DNA of 64,000 bases from Chamaelirium japonicum (Eukaryota; Streptophyta; Magnoliopsida; Liliales; Melanthiaceae), in the NCBI GenBank assembly GCA_947650365.1, contig OX393550.1, forward strand, positions 70,615,978-70,679,977, written 5' to 3'. Made by a program: the position numbers and the translations under genes. Shown in pieces: positions 1 through 10,893 of this stretch; the first letter of the stretch is position 1, and the number at the start of each line of letters is the position of its first letter. The notes beneath the pieces were generated by a model. That model was given only the letters and a program-made list of their open reading frames with translations, was not told the origin of the DNA and did not search any database.

Positions 1-720
1 ACTAACATATCTTGAGTTATTTCTATTTTTATTTCTGGTTTAGGTAGGTGCGAGCCATGTTCGCATCCGGTTCAAGCCACAGATGCTGAACTAACTCATT
101 TCTGTGTTTGGTTTTTAGTTATGGGATCTTAAGTGAGATAAGGTCTCAATGGATGAGATTCAAAGAGAGTCAAGAAGCCCTAAAAAGCCCATGCCGATCC
201 CCTCACCCGTTCGCTCTCTCTTCCCACGGTAAGACCCATGCGGACACGTCTCGAAAAGCATGCCCATGTCCCCTCCTTCCTCTTTTTCGTGCGGACGCCT
301 CTCTCTCTTTCTTTCCTTTTTTCTTTTGTTGTTTCCTTGCCTATAAAGCCCTACAAACCCTAATTGAAGATAGATTATGATGATGATGAATTGAAACCCT
401 AGAACGGAGAAGCGGGTTTACTTGTTCGACGTCTTATCCGAATAATCCTCTTGCTTATAGTCTTCTTCTTCTCTCTGCAAGCTTCTTCATCGTCGCCACA
501 CCCTTGTCTACGACTTCGCGGAAGATCGACGTGGAGATCATTTATTCTCCAAGATCAAACCATCTCGGCTTCTTCATCCCTTTCTTCTGGACCACGCCTT
601 CTCTTCCGCCCATTCATCTACAACAACGGAGCCTTTGATCACGACCGACATTGACCAAAGCACAGTTTGAATCGTCTCTTGATATTTTCATATGATAAAC
701 ATCCTTTCAATCCGGCCTAT
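1..720 (+). repeat. Dispersed LTR-like repeat, copy A
   Basis: This stretch matches 63293-64000 in the same orientation over its whole length. Shared blocks include the segment around 50-110, a TATAAAG box at 342-348 followed by CCCTAA-like motifs, and the leader around 390-660. The layout of pyrimidine-rich upstream DNA, TATA box and a transcribed-looking leader resembles an LTR or 5' leader of a retroelement, but no primer-binding site or gag was found, so the family is not assigned. Short open frames inside it do not resemble known proteins. The copy begins before the window. Confidence 0.6.
342..348 (+). promoter_or_regulatory. TATA box of repeat copy A
   Basis: TATAAAG lies between a CT-rich stretch and CCCTAA motifs. 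The same box occurs at the matching place (63627-63633) in the second copy, which supports a conserved promoter role. Activity is inferred only. Confidence 0.4.
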
Positions 721-1265
721 TACTGATTTTAATTAGGGTTTCAAAATACTTGGCTTCTGAAGAATCTCATCCATTAGGTTAACTATCGCTTAGATCTGTA
801 TTTTATCTTTGAGACTTTGGCTTTATATTTGAGATCTTGTTAGTACTTTATTGCTGGAATTTGTTTGTTAAATCTGGAATTAGTCATTCACATGCTAGTT
901 TTATTACTTCGTTAAATTAAACTTGTTTGGGCATGATTGGATGATGATTCTGCTGATATCTTGCTGAAATTAAAATAAAGACGTGCAGAACTCTATCGTT
1001 AATCATTCTAAATTTAGCACTTGAATTCTTTTAAGCATCTACATGCATAATGTACGATCGAACGGACCCAAAGCCAAATGATGGATCGATGGTCAGTCAT
1101 TCAAATATCGATCAATAAATTTTGCGGGTGCATTAGCTAAATCGAAGGACGATCGAGATCCAGTACCGGATTTGTTGACCAGGTAAATACTTAGCGAGTG
1201 ATTTTATTTTAATAATTGTATCATCTATAATTTTAATTTATTTTAAATTATTTATGCATCTAGTT
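721..1265. other. AT-rich stretch, no gene seen
   Basis: No coding sequence, terminal repeat or RNA gene was recognised. It lies between the dispersed repeat and the first readable part of the PIF/Harbinger element. The missing left end of that transposon may lie here in decayed form. Confidence 0.4.
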
Positions 1266-1283
1266 GATGCAAACCTTCTTTAC

Positions 1284-1829
1284 AACAATCTCTACCACGA
1301 GGCATTCAAATTCGAGCATTGCTAGATAAAGCTACGATATCAGCAGAATTGGATGCAGCAAACACAATCCGTTCATCAAGTACATACAGAGCCGAGGAGA
1401 GGGAAGGAGTCCGATTTCTTACTAAACACCTGCTCTCCCGCAACTCCAGATGTTATGAGCCTCGGGGATGAAGATGACGATCCTACCGAGATGCAAAGAC
1501 CGAAGGAGAGGAAGGCAGCAAAGTTGGCAAGAAAGGGTAAGGGTCAGTTGGTAATCAACGGAGGAAGTAGCGAATCTGTCTCCAACCTGTTTAAGGAGGT
1601 ATTCGCATGGATGAAGATGGATAAGGAACAATTCAGGAAGAAGAGGAAAGAGAGAAGAGATAAGAATATCGAAAATGCAACTATGGTCGAAGTCGCAAAG
1701 TTGCAAGCACAAACCGAGTCTTAAAAGGAAGTACGAAAGCAATAAAAATTGGATGATGCGATTATGATGAAAGATCTCACGGGTCTCTCATAGGCAGAAC
1801 GAGAATACTTCGAACTACACAAGACTTAG
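1284..1829 (+). pseudogene. PIF/Harbinger ORF1 (NAM-associated type)
   Basis: ORF1 proteins of PIF elements bind DNA with a Myb/SANT-like domain and help the transposase. In one frame this stretch reads FKFEHC, then a TAG where the family normally has the Trp of FEHCW, then a Met-started open frame from 1353 to 1724 with RPKERKAAKLARKGK and KMDKEQFRKKRKERRDK. After another stop come MKDLTGLS and AEREYFELHKT, the family's usual C-terminal motif. The N-terminal SANT-like part is not recognisable. The closest family is the NAM-associated C-terminal domain (PF14303). Two or more in-frame stops make it a pseudogene. Confidence 0.75.
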
Positions 1830-2049
1830 ATTAGAGCTCGAAAAGGGTTATGGTTTTTTTGAGTTGTAATATGTAGTAGCTTTAATTAGGGTTGTGATTT
1901 CCTTGAATTACTTGAATTATGTAATTTTTAGTAGATTGTATTAGATGTTAAACTCTTTTTGCATAAATAAAAGTACTTTTATTATTGAAATTGAAAGCAC
2001 GTACAAGAACTTGCATAAGTTCAAGGTAATTACATTAAAATAAAAAAAA

Positions 2050-3341
2050 TATAATCTTAAGTAGAGATCCCTTGAGTTGCCAAAAATACTAGATCAAATC
2101 ATTTTTAAGTTGGTCATGGGTTTCTCTGCTCCTGATCTGTTGATAGTTCTGGATAAACTCCATCAGATGCACCGTATGCTCGTGAGAAGCTTTTACAGTT
2201 GACGTTATATCAGGGATATTAAAGTCAAGATTGTGGATCTCGTTCATCTTCAATAATCATATTATACATTATAATGCAGGCTGTCATGATGTCTATAAGT
2301 ACATTCGGCTGCCAAAAATATGCCGACCTTTTATTATCGTAAATCGGGTTTGCAATACTCCAAAAGCTCGCTCGACATCCTTGCTTGCCTCCTATTGCTG
2401 TTGAGCAAAGTACTTATTCTTATTTCCTCGAGGTGCTGGGATGATATTTACTAATGTTGACCATAAGGGGTAAATCAAATCGGCGAGATAGTACACCATA
2501 TTATAGTCATGGCTGTTGATTGTAAAATTACATGAGATAGTTTTTTCCTCCGTAAGTTACCTGAAGACCGGTGAACACTCGAGGACGTTGATGTCATTGT
2601 GCGACCCTGACAACCCGAAGAAAGAGTGCCAGATCCATAGATCTTTGCTAGCTACAACCTCATAATTGTTGGCTTGTGAATATGGCAAGTGTACATACCT
2701 TGTCAGGCTGTTGGGCAGTTCTTCCACTTCCAGCGTATGCAATCAATGCTTCCGAGCATGCCTGAAAACCCTCGTTATTCACCTTCTGTGAGGAGTCGTG
2801 CAACATCTTTGTTATTGGGTGAACGATGATACTCCTTCCCAAAGACGCTGATGACCGCTCGAACAAACCTCTGCATGCTCTCGATCAAAGTACTTTCTTC
2901 GATCTGAACATAGTCGTCCACGAAATCGGCGGATGCTCCATACGTAAGCATCCGCATAGTGGCAGTAATATTTTAAAGACTAGATAGCCCCAATTTTCTA
3001 GCATTGTCCCTCTTTTGGACGAAGCAGTTGTTGTGGTCCACAACGACGTCGTGGATCCGTAGCTAGCAATGATGACTCATCCTGAGTCTCCGCCGAAACT
3101 GATAAGAAAGGTAAGTCGGCTGATCGACAAAGTAATCATGGAATAACCGATTATGGTCTTCCAGTCTGCTACGATCAAGCACGGCATGGCCTGGTACAGA
3201 GCCGTGTCTTCTACGTCGGTGTGAACTTTCAGCTTGCTTCTCTTCGTCGCACGCGGTGGCTCCCAGAAGAAATAACATTCGAAGGGTAGAGCTATCGTCA
3301 TTGCTGCTCGACGTGTTGTCGGTGGGGCTCAAATCGGACAT
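2050..3341 (-). pseudogene. PIF/Harbinger DDE transposase
   Basis: The plant-type transposase (PF04827/PF13359 kind) cuts and reinserts the element. Motifs appear in family order on the - strand: RRRRHGSVPGH near 3200, RMLTYGASADFVDDY near 2950, FGKEYHRSPN near 2845, GSIDCIRWKWKNCP near 2740 (first catalytic Asp), DLWIWHSFFG and GSHNDINVL near 2600 (second Asp), YYLADLIYPLWS near 2490, and VERAFGVLQTRF near 2365 (catalytic Glu). The end, with NDLI and WQLKGS, lies near 2060. The pieces fall in three frames with several stops, so it is dead. The N-terminal Met at 3341 is plausible because the similarity starts close behind it. Confidence 0.88.
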
Positions 3342-3439
3342 GGTGTTTGAAGAGTAGATGATTTGGACAAGGTATGAAGGAGTGATGGTGTGATGAAAGA
3401 ATCGATATTTTTATATAGAAAAATTCCAAAGAATAAATA

Positions 3440-3740
3440 TCTATCCGTTGGTGGTGGTCATGCATGCCACCTCGTATATCATGCCCAACGAATAGAAATA
3501 TATCAATTTGGCTCTTGAAATATGAGCCACCTCTCATATCGTGCCTAACGGATAGAAATTTATAAGTTTGGCTCTTAAAAGCGTGTCACCTCGCAGATCG
3601 TGTCCAATATATAGAAATCTATATGTTTGGCTTTTGATATGTGTGTCGATTCGTAGATCGTGCCCGACAGATAGAAATGTAACTGTTGATGGTAAAAATA
3701 TGAGCCGCATCGTAGATCATGCTCAACGGATATAATTATA
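3440..3740. repeat. Degenerate ~60-bp tandem repeats upstream of the transposase
   Basis: About five diverged units follow each other. Each holds a core like ATCGTGCCCAACGGATAG, a run like AAATATA, and TTTGGCTCTTGAAATATGAGCC. They lie between the transposase start and the right terminal repeat, so they may be subterminal binding repeats of the transposon. That role is inferred. Confidence 0.6.
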
Positions 3741-3903
3741 GCCGTTAAAAATATTATATATATTTTAATAATTTTATATAATTTTTTAATATTTAAATTG
3801 ATGCGTGGAAAAAAATTATGGTGGGAGGGGTTTGGTGTAAATTTGGAGGGTTTAGATAAGTTGTAATATATGGGGTGTTTGGTGCAAAAGTGGCTCGGAT
3901 ATC

Positions 3904-4025
3904 TTAGTTCGGAGGCCGTTGGAGCTGATCCCCTCTGAACTAGGATAGTTTCATGAGGTAGCAGCCAAAATGAGCCCCATGGTCCTTAGGAGGTGCTCCT
4001 AGTTCGGAGGCCGTTGGAGATGCTC
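3904..4025. repeat. Duplicated terminal block of the PIF element
   Basis: The 20-bp block TAGTTCGGAGGCCGTTGGAG occurs at about 3904-3923 and again at about 3999-4018. The outer copy runs into the terminus GATGCTC. A doubled end may reflect a nested or imprecise insertion of a relative. Confidence 0.55.
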
Positions 4026-4192
4026 TAAGGATAGGTTATGTTTAAAAAATCATGACTATATTGGATCAAAATCAAATAAGACTGGTACGAAATTTGACGA
4101 ACGATTTTGTTATCGCGCATTGCATTTCCGTGTTATATGTAGAATCCAGACACACACTATCAAATGCGAACAAAATGGTTGTTTCAAAGTAA

Positions 4193-4930
4193 GGGGGTGT
4201 TTGCTTCGGCTATTTGCTTATAAGTAGAGCTGTTTCTATAAGAGTTTATTAAAAAGTTTTGCTGAAAAAAACTCTTATAATAAGAAAAGTCGTTTGACAA
4301 CTTTGTTTAGATAAGCTCTTAAAAGAAAAGTGTGTTTGGTTAACCTCTCTTTTATAGCACTTATTTTGAGATAATATTGTCATAATTTTGGGGTGGAGGA
4401 AGTCTCGCTGCAAATCTCGTGGCAAACGAGAGGCGGAGGAGGTTTTGCGGAGGGGGTGGATTGCGGAGGAGGCGGACGAGGGGTGGACTGTGGTGGAGGT
4501 GCAGACTGAGGGCAGACTGCAGAGGAGGACGGACGAGGGGCGAAAGAGGGCTGATGAGGGGTGGAGGAGGTGCAGACTAGGGGGCGGACTGCAGAGGTCT
4601 CGTTGCAGATCGGGAGGGAGAGGAGCGAGATATTTTTTTCTCTCGACCGGTTGTGGAGCAGATAGATTAAAGGTAAAAACAATTTATACCCTCTGTAATT
4701 TTCTAATAAGTGAGGGGCTCAATAGTCCAAAAAAACGTTGAGCGAATAAGTGCAAAAAGTTATTTTTAAAAAATCATCTGATTACTTCTAACATAAGAGA
4801 AAAAAAAGCTTATCACTTAAAATAAGCAACACAAAAAAATACTCGATCAAACATACATTTTAAATAAAAAAACATTTATTTATTAAATAAATTTAATTAG
4901 TACTTATAATCAGCCGAACCAAACGCCTCC
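4193..4930. mobile_element. PIF/Tourist-type MITE upstream of the MBL-fold gene
   Basis: The left end GGGGGTGTTTGCTTCGGCT and the inverse of the right end, GGAGGCGTTTGGTTCGGCT, are terminal inverted repeats with few mismatches. Identical TAA target duplications flank them at 4190-4192 and 4931-4933. No transposase is present. The middle (about 4384-4640) is a GGA/GCGG-rich repetitive stretch that also opens spurious reading frames. Its right end is 143 bp upstream of the start codon of the next gene, so it sits in the promoter or 5' UTR. Confidence 0.88.
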
Positions 4931-5073
4931 TAATAGTCAAACATGACAATACGTGAGAAACATCTAAACATAATGGGTGGCCAGAAATTTCAGATGCTTA
5001 ACCCTCCCTGTCGCGGTAAAGAGCTCCCAAAGGGCGCCGAACCAAAAATGGCTAGGAGCAGCAGAGCTCACCA

Positions 5074-5821
5074 ATGGCGCTCCACACCCCCACCCTCCAT
5101 TCCTTCCTCTCCTCCTCCAACACCACCAAGCACAACAGCAGCAGCAGGTCAAGCCCTGTTCCTCCGTCGTCCAATCTTGCAACCACCCATTGTCTTTTCC
5201 CCTCGACCCATTTCACCCCCAAGAGGAAATCCTTCCACTTAGGATGCCGCCGGCCCGCCGCTCCAGGCGCCGCCGCCGCCGCCGCCTGTGCTGCTGTGAT
5301 ATCCGAAAGGGCGCCGCTGCCCGTCCGCCTCACCTATCTGGAGGTGCTTCTTCCATCACCCATTCTCCCTCTTCCATGGTTTTGTAAAACTGCATGCCAA
5401 TTTGATACTGTGCCTTTCAAACCTCTACCACCTTAGGGGAACAGTTGGTTGTGGGATGTGGGTGGTGTGAGAATGTTGGTGGATCCCATCTTGGTGGGCA
5501 ACTTGGATTTCGGGGTGCCATGGCTCTATGATGCTGCCAAGAAGGTGCTCAGGAGCTTTCGGGTAATTCCTCGGATCGATCGCTCGCGTCCTACTGGTTT
5601 GGGCTCTCTTTGATGATGATGACACCTTATGAATTGCCAATTGATCTCCATGGGCAGCTGGAGGACCTTCCCGAGCTTGATTGCTTGCTGATCACGCAGA
5701 GCCTCGATGACCACTGCCATGCCAGGACACTGAAGCCACTCTCCGAAAACCTTCCTGACCTGCCCGTGGTCGCTACTCCTAATGCCGAGGCCATCTTGAA
5801 ACCTTTCTTTAACAATGTGAC

Positions 5822-5856
<35 letters not shown>

Positions 5857-8586
5857 AATAAATTTTTTTGTAGAAATTATTTATACTGTTATGTTGAAAA
5901 TTGTGTTATATGGGAAACAAGCCAACTGCCGACCCCCTTTCCTCCTATCAATATCACAAGGATTGGAATTCCAATCCAAGGGGCACAGCAAATTTTAAAA
6001 AAAACATTAAGAAGCTTCTAGAGGGTTGGCCCTCCTTTTCCACTAAGGAGGTTGGTTCCCCTTTCACTCAAATTCGAACTCTGGTTCTAATTTTACTTGA
6101 ATGAGAACATCTTGACAAATTGAAAGCGCTAATTAAATTGAATCTTGACTCCGGATCAACAATTGCAAAATGTTAGTAGTTCAGCCGGGAAAGGTACCCC
6201 TTATAGGTCAAAACATAGGGCCAGTCGGCGACCCCTCTTGGCGATCATAGTAGGTGTCTCTTCTCCTTCTTTTGAAGTTTCTTTTCCTTTCACCTTCTTC
6301 TTTGTGTACACTCTGGTAGAGATTTTGGATGCGTCACAAGTGGGGTTGCCCAGACACTTTAGACTGGTCTTGTTTGACACTCAAATTGTTTGAGATTGAA
6401 CGTTTCATTATTAGCATTGGAGTTTATTTTGACAGGAGTCACAGGACACTTAAATAATAAAATTCAACCAAGTGTTTACACTTCGGCTAACTTAAACAGG
6501 AAAATCCACTTTGGATTTCTGAGAAGTGTGATGCCGTGTAATGTCATGTCATGTGTAGTGTCGAAATGTGCGGCCCTCCTTGATTCCTGAATAATGAATT
6601 GTCTATATCCAAAATGATAGTGTTGTGTATTACAATTTTTGCGATTGTGTTTCTCCAGTTGAGATGATGAATGGAGGATGCATTTGGAAGTCGACATGCA
6701 TGACCCACAATTTTATAGTGCTGTGACTTAACTTCTTTGCAGATCGAGTTGATATCTATGACCAGCAAAGATCAGAAAATCAATTATGTTTAGCAGATAG
6801 AATAAACATCTCTTTCAACAAACTTGGATCAAAGATCTTGTTCATGCGCAACAGATTTTTTCCAATAGACAATTGTTCACCTCCGCAATGAAAAGCTTTT
6901 CTCGCAAAAGAATGAAGTTGCTGTTTTTTTTTTCCTTAACTCCAAATTGGTGTTCTTTTTTATTTGCACTATGCATATGCTTTTTATTGAAGTTCCTTTT
7001 ATCTTCATTGTTCACCTATTCATGCTTGAGTCAAATTAAATCATTATAATATATGAACTTTATTTTTACCAGTGTTTGGTATTTTCATGTTTATATATGC
7101 ATCAGTTGCCTAAGTCAGTTTAGGCATATCAATGCTGATACTGGAATATGTTAATTATTTGTAGGTTACGTATCTTGAGCCTGGTCAAAGCTCTGAAGTG
7201 AAAGGAAAAGATGGTGCAAAGGTCAATGTCTTTGCCACTTCAGGTCCTATATTAGGGCCTCCTTGGCAGCGACCAGAAAATGGGTAATAACTCATTGTTT
7301 CTTAAATTTCAAATCAGATACTTCTTCTGTCTGCATGCATGTTCCATTTCTATGATACAAGTTACACTAGTTTGTTTGGCGTGATAATAACTGGCCTTGT
7401 AATGCATCCATAGGTACATAATCAGATCCAGACAAAGTCAGTTAACGGTTTACTATGAGCCACACTGTGTATACAACCAGTCTTTCCTTCAGAAATGCCA
7501 GGCGGATATAATCATCACACCAGTTATAAAGCAGCTGCTGCCTTTATTCACACTGGTATCTGGGCAAGAAGATGCAGTTGAGCTAGCTAAGTTACTGCAA
7601 GCCAAGTATACAACTTTGAATTCAGTGGTTGACTTGCAATAGTTTTACTCCGTCGATATTTCCATTCATATGACCATTTATTTTCCAGGTACGTTGTTGC
7701 AATGAAAAATGGTGACCTGGACAGTAAGGGGATTCTTTCACGTTTCATTAGTGTTGAGGGGACACTAGAATCATTCAAGGTCAGTTTTCATTTTTGTACA
7801 TCAACGAACTGAGACAGACAAATGCGCGCACATCAATCATATGCACATACAAAGTACCATCCTTGTTATATGTTGAGCTGATTGGCCACATATCGATGTG
7901 TAACACAGAGCAAATGACCTCACTTTAAATTCTCAGCAACTTTGATAAATTATTCTTTTTGATAGGTAAGGGCAATTCATCAGTAAAAGACAAAGGTCAC
8001 CTAGAACACTGTTTCTCCAGAAGTGGAGATACGTTTGACAAATAAAAGTAGATGGATTTCTACAAATAATTTATTCCTTCCAATTCCATTCTCAAGAAGA
8101 TCCACGGCATTGCTCTCCCTTGAATGTGCAAAAGAGTCACCTTTAACCGTTGAGTGGGCATTACGACCTTTAGGGGCTGTTTAGTATCATGCCGCGGGCA
8201 TGATTCTAGCCAAGATTCTATGCCCGCAGAACAAAAACCCGTTTGGTTGGTTTAAACTGCTAAGCCTGTACCGCGTGCCCGAGGTTCAGCGTGCCGCGGG
8301 TAGGAGAATCGTGAAACGAATTTATCGCTCTACAGATTGTGATCACAGAATATCGAGTGCGATCTCCTTTTAACTGTGCCCCCCATACCCGATCGTGCCC
8401 GACTCGGCGACTCCTTCTCTTCAGAAACCCCTGATAGAGACGAGTGATACTCCAAGCGACAACCCTCGTGCAAATCCAATCGGTGGCCTGCCCTTCTCCA
8501 GGTGCTATCTCTCTCTCTCTCAACAAAATTTATTTTTGAAACATGATTGCTGATCATGCATCCACTGCATTCATATTTTTTTTAGT

Positions 8587-8674
<88 letters not shown>

Positions 8675-10850
8675 GCATTTTTTTTTGACACATGATTGCC
8701 GATCATGCATCCACACTGCATTCATAGTTTTTTTTTTAGTGGATCTCTCTCTCTCTCTCTCTCTCTCTGTTTGCAAATTAATTTTTTTTTGACACATAAT
8801 TGCCGATCATGCATCCATTGCATTCACAGTTTTTTTTTAGCGGAGATCTCTCTCGCTTTCTCCCTCTCTTTCTCTCTCTCTCATAACAAATTTTTTTTTT
8901 GAGAGCATGATTGCTGATCATGCATGCACAATTTTTTTTTTTTGAATGGATCTCTCTCTTAGCAATTTTTTTTTGAGAGCATGATTGCATAATATGATGC
9001 ACAGTTTTTTTTTGAGTAGAGATCTCTCCCCCTCTCCCTCTCTCTCTCTCTCTCTCTCATCATAGAATTTTTTTTTTGAGAGCATATCATCCATACGTGC
9101 AGATCATGCAAAAAAATTTAAACTCCTTGGGCCATATGGAGAGGAGAAAAAATTAGATGATCGGCTTTGACGAACCGGTAACTATGACCGACCACTGACA
9201 TTGCATCACATACTCACATAAGAGGTAAGGATGTAATTTGAAGAGGCTAAGGATGTAATTTTTAATGGGTTCAAATTACCTCCTTACCCATATGTGGAGT
9301 ATTTGGCGTAATGCCACTTGCCAGTCGTAGTTACCTGTCGTCAAAACCGGACATCAAATATTTTCTATTGTATATTCTGTCTTACTTCATACGAAACGCT
9401 ATTTCTGTGTTTTTGTGCTGAAGAATCTGGGTTCAACAAGGTTTTGTGCCACATACCAAACATAGTTTCTGCATGGGATTGTGCCGTCACATTCTACCTG
9501 AGGCACAAGCCTTAGGCAAGAAACAGAGAAATGGAATGGGCCTTATGCCAAACAGTCCCTTAGTGTACAAGTGAAAGGAGTTTCCAAGAAGCACTATGCA
9601 AATTATCCAACAAATAACACTTTTAGATTCCCCATCGATGGGATTATGGTGAAATCGGCTAATTACCAGGTTTGAACCATTATGAAGGCAACTACCTCTG
9701 TTTTACGAAGTGTCAAGTTTCACAAAGCCAAGGCCATTTCATAAGTGATAGAGTTTGAAACTAACTTAGATATTCATATCTTAAGAGGCCTGATTTTTAT
9801 TTGGGAATGATGTTTCTATGTAACTAGACTTGTGACATATAATCTTTTTGTTTAGCTAAGACTAAGGTCCTTAACTTTATATGTATGGATGCTGTATTGA
9901 ACCCTAATGGATGTGATATCTGATTTCTAGCCACCTCCTCCCACTTCTCTCTCTGATAACATTGTATCGAAGTCGGGCTGGTGGCTCCAAACTCCCTAGT
10001 GGTATTGATCAGTCTTGCTCTTCCCATGTGGAACTAGAAAGACCCTTTGGTTTGCGATATTGTGTGTGATCGGCTTTTCCTCTCATGTGGAACGCTAGAG
10101 AGCATTCAACCCATCTACGCATTAGCGAATTGGCCTCTCTCCACATAATGGATCCCATCCCTCCTCATAGTCTCTTAGATCAACGCATGGTGTCCATGAT
10201 CCACTTGCCTCTCTTACCCTCTCTATATGCATTGAATCACGCTTCTTCACCATGTGGAATCATCATGGGATGCTTGAGCATGATCCCTTGCCTCTCCAAT
10301 CTTCTTTCCACACTGGATCTTGTCCTCCTTCGAGTTAACTCTTCATGCATGCAGAGGAGCTGTGAACCACACACCAGACCTTACCTCTCCACTAGTGGAC
10401 TTTCACTTGACACTGGAACTATTGGGACTGTGCCCTAAAAGATAATTGTTTTACATTGTCTAATAGAATAATGATTGTGAGTTATTGTTGAGATTCATTT
10501 GCACCATACTCTGAGATCAGTCAGATATATGGATCATGAGATGAGTCTTTCCACCATTTACTCTAGTACTGGTAACATGCTTTAACTAGGCCGGTCTCTC
10601 AAGATCTAGTGAACGTGCTAGCCACCTTGCCATGCGACGCTCAAGGGATACCCTATTGTCAATTCTATAGGTTAAACCATGTAAGGGACTATACCTGGGT
10701 ACTAAGAGGTTAAAGCTCTTGTACTAGTTGTAAGAATCTGTCAACTGTTGGAACTAAATTAGATTCACTCGGCACCTCATTTAATTTACTTAAGCTAATA
10801 AGCGGAAGCATCCAATGAAGCATTTCATCATTCATCTCTCTCTACACGCA

Positions 10851-10893
<43 letters not shown>

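Larger units (their letters stand above)
1266..4025 (-). mobile_element. PIF/Harbinger DNA transposon, degraded
   Basis: Two hallmark genes of plant PIF/Harbinger elements face each other tail to tail: an ORF1 of the NAM-associated type on + (about 1284-1829) and a DDE transposase on - (about 3341-2050). The right end is readable: GGCCGTTGGAGATGCTC ends at 4025 and is followed by TAA, the usual 3-bp target of the superfamily. On the other strand it reads GAGCATCTCCAACGGCC, a typical terminal inverted repeat. A matching left end was not found in 1-1265, so the left boundary is only the limit of readable homology. Both genes carry stops and frameshifts, so the element cannot move by itself. Confidence 0.85.

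Noticed and set aside
4388-4741. Gly/Arg/Glu-rich frame
   Set aside because: It is the GGA-rich core of the MITE at 4193-4930, with an equally open antisense frame.
5600-5855. Single-exon frame of 83 codons at 5610
   Set aside because: It is exon 3 of the MBL-fold gene read with intron sequence on both sides; the splice sites explain it.
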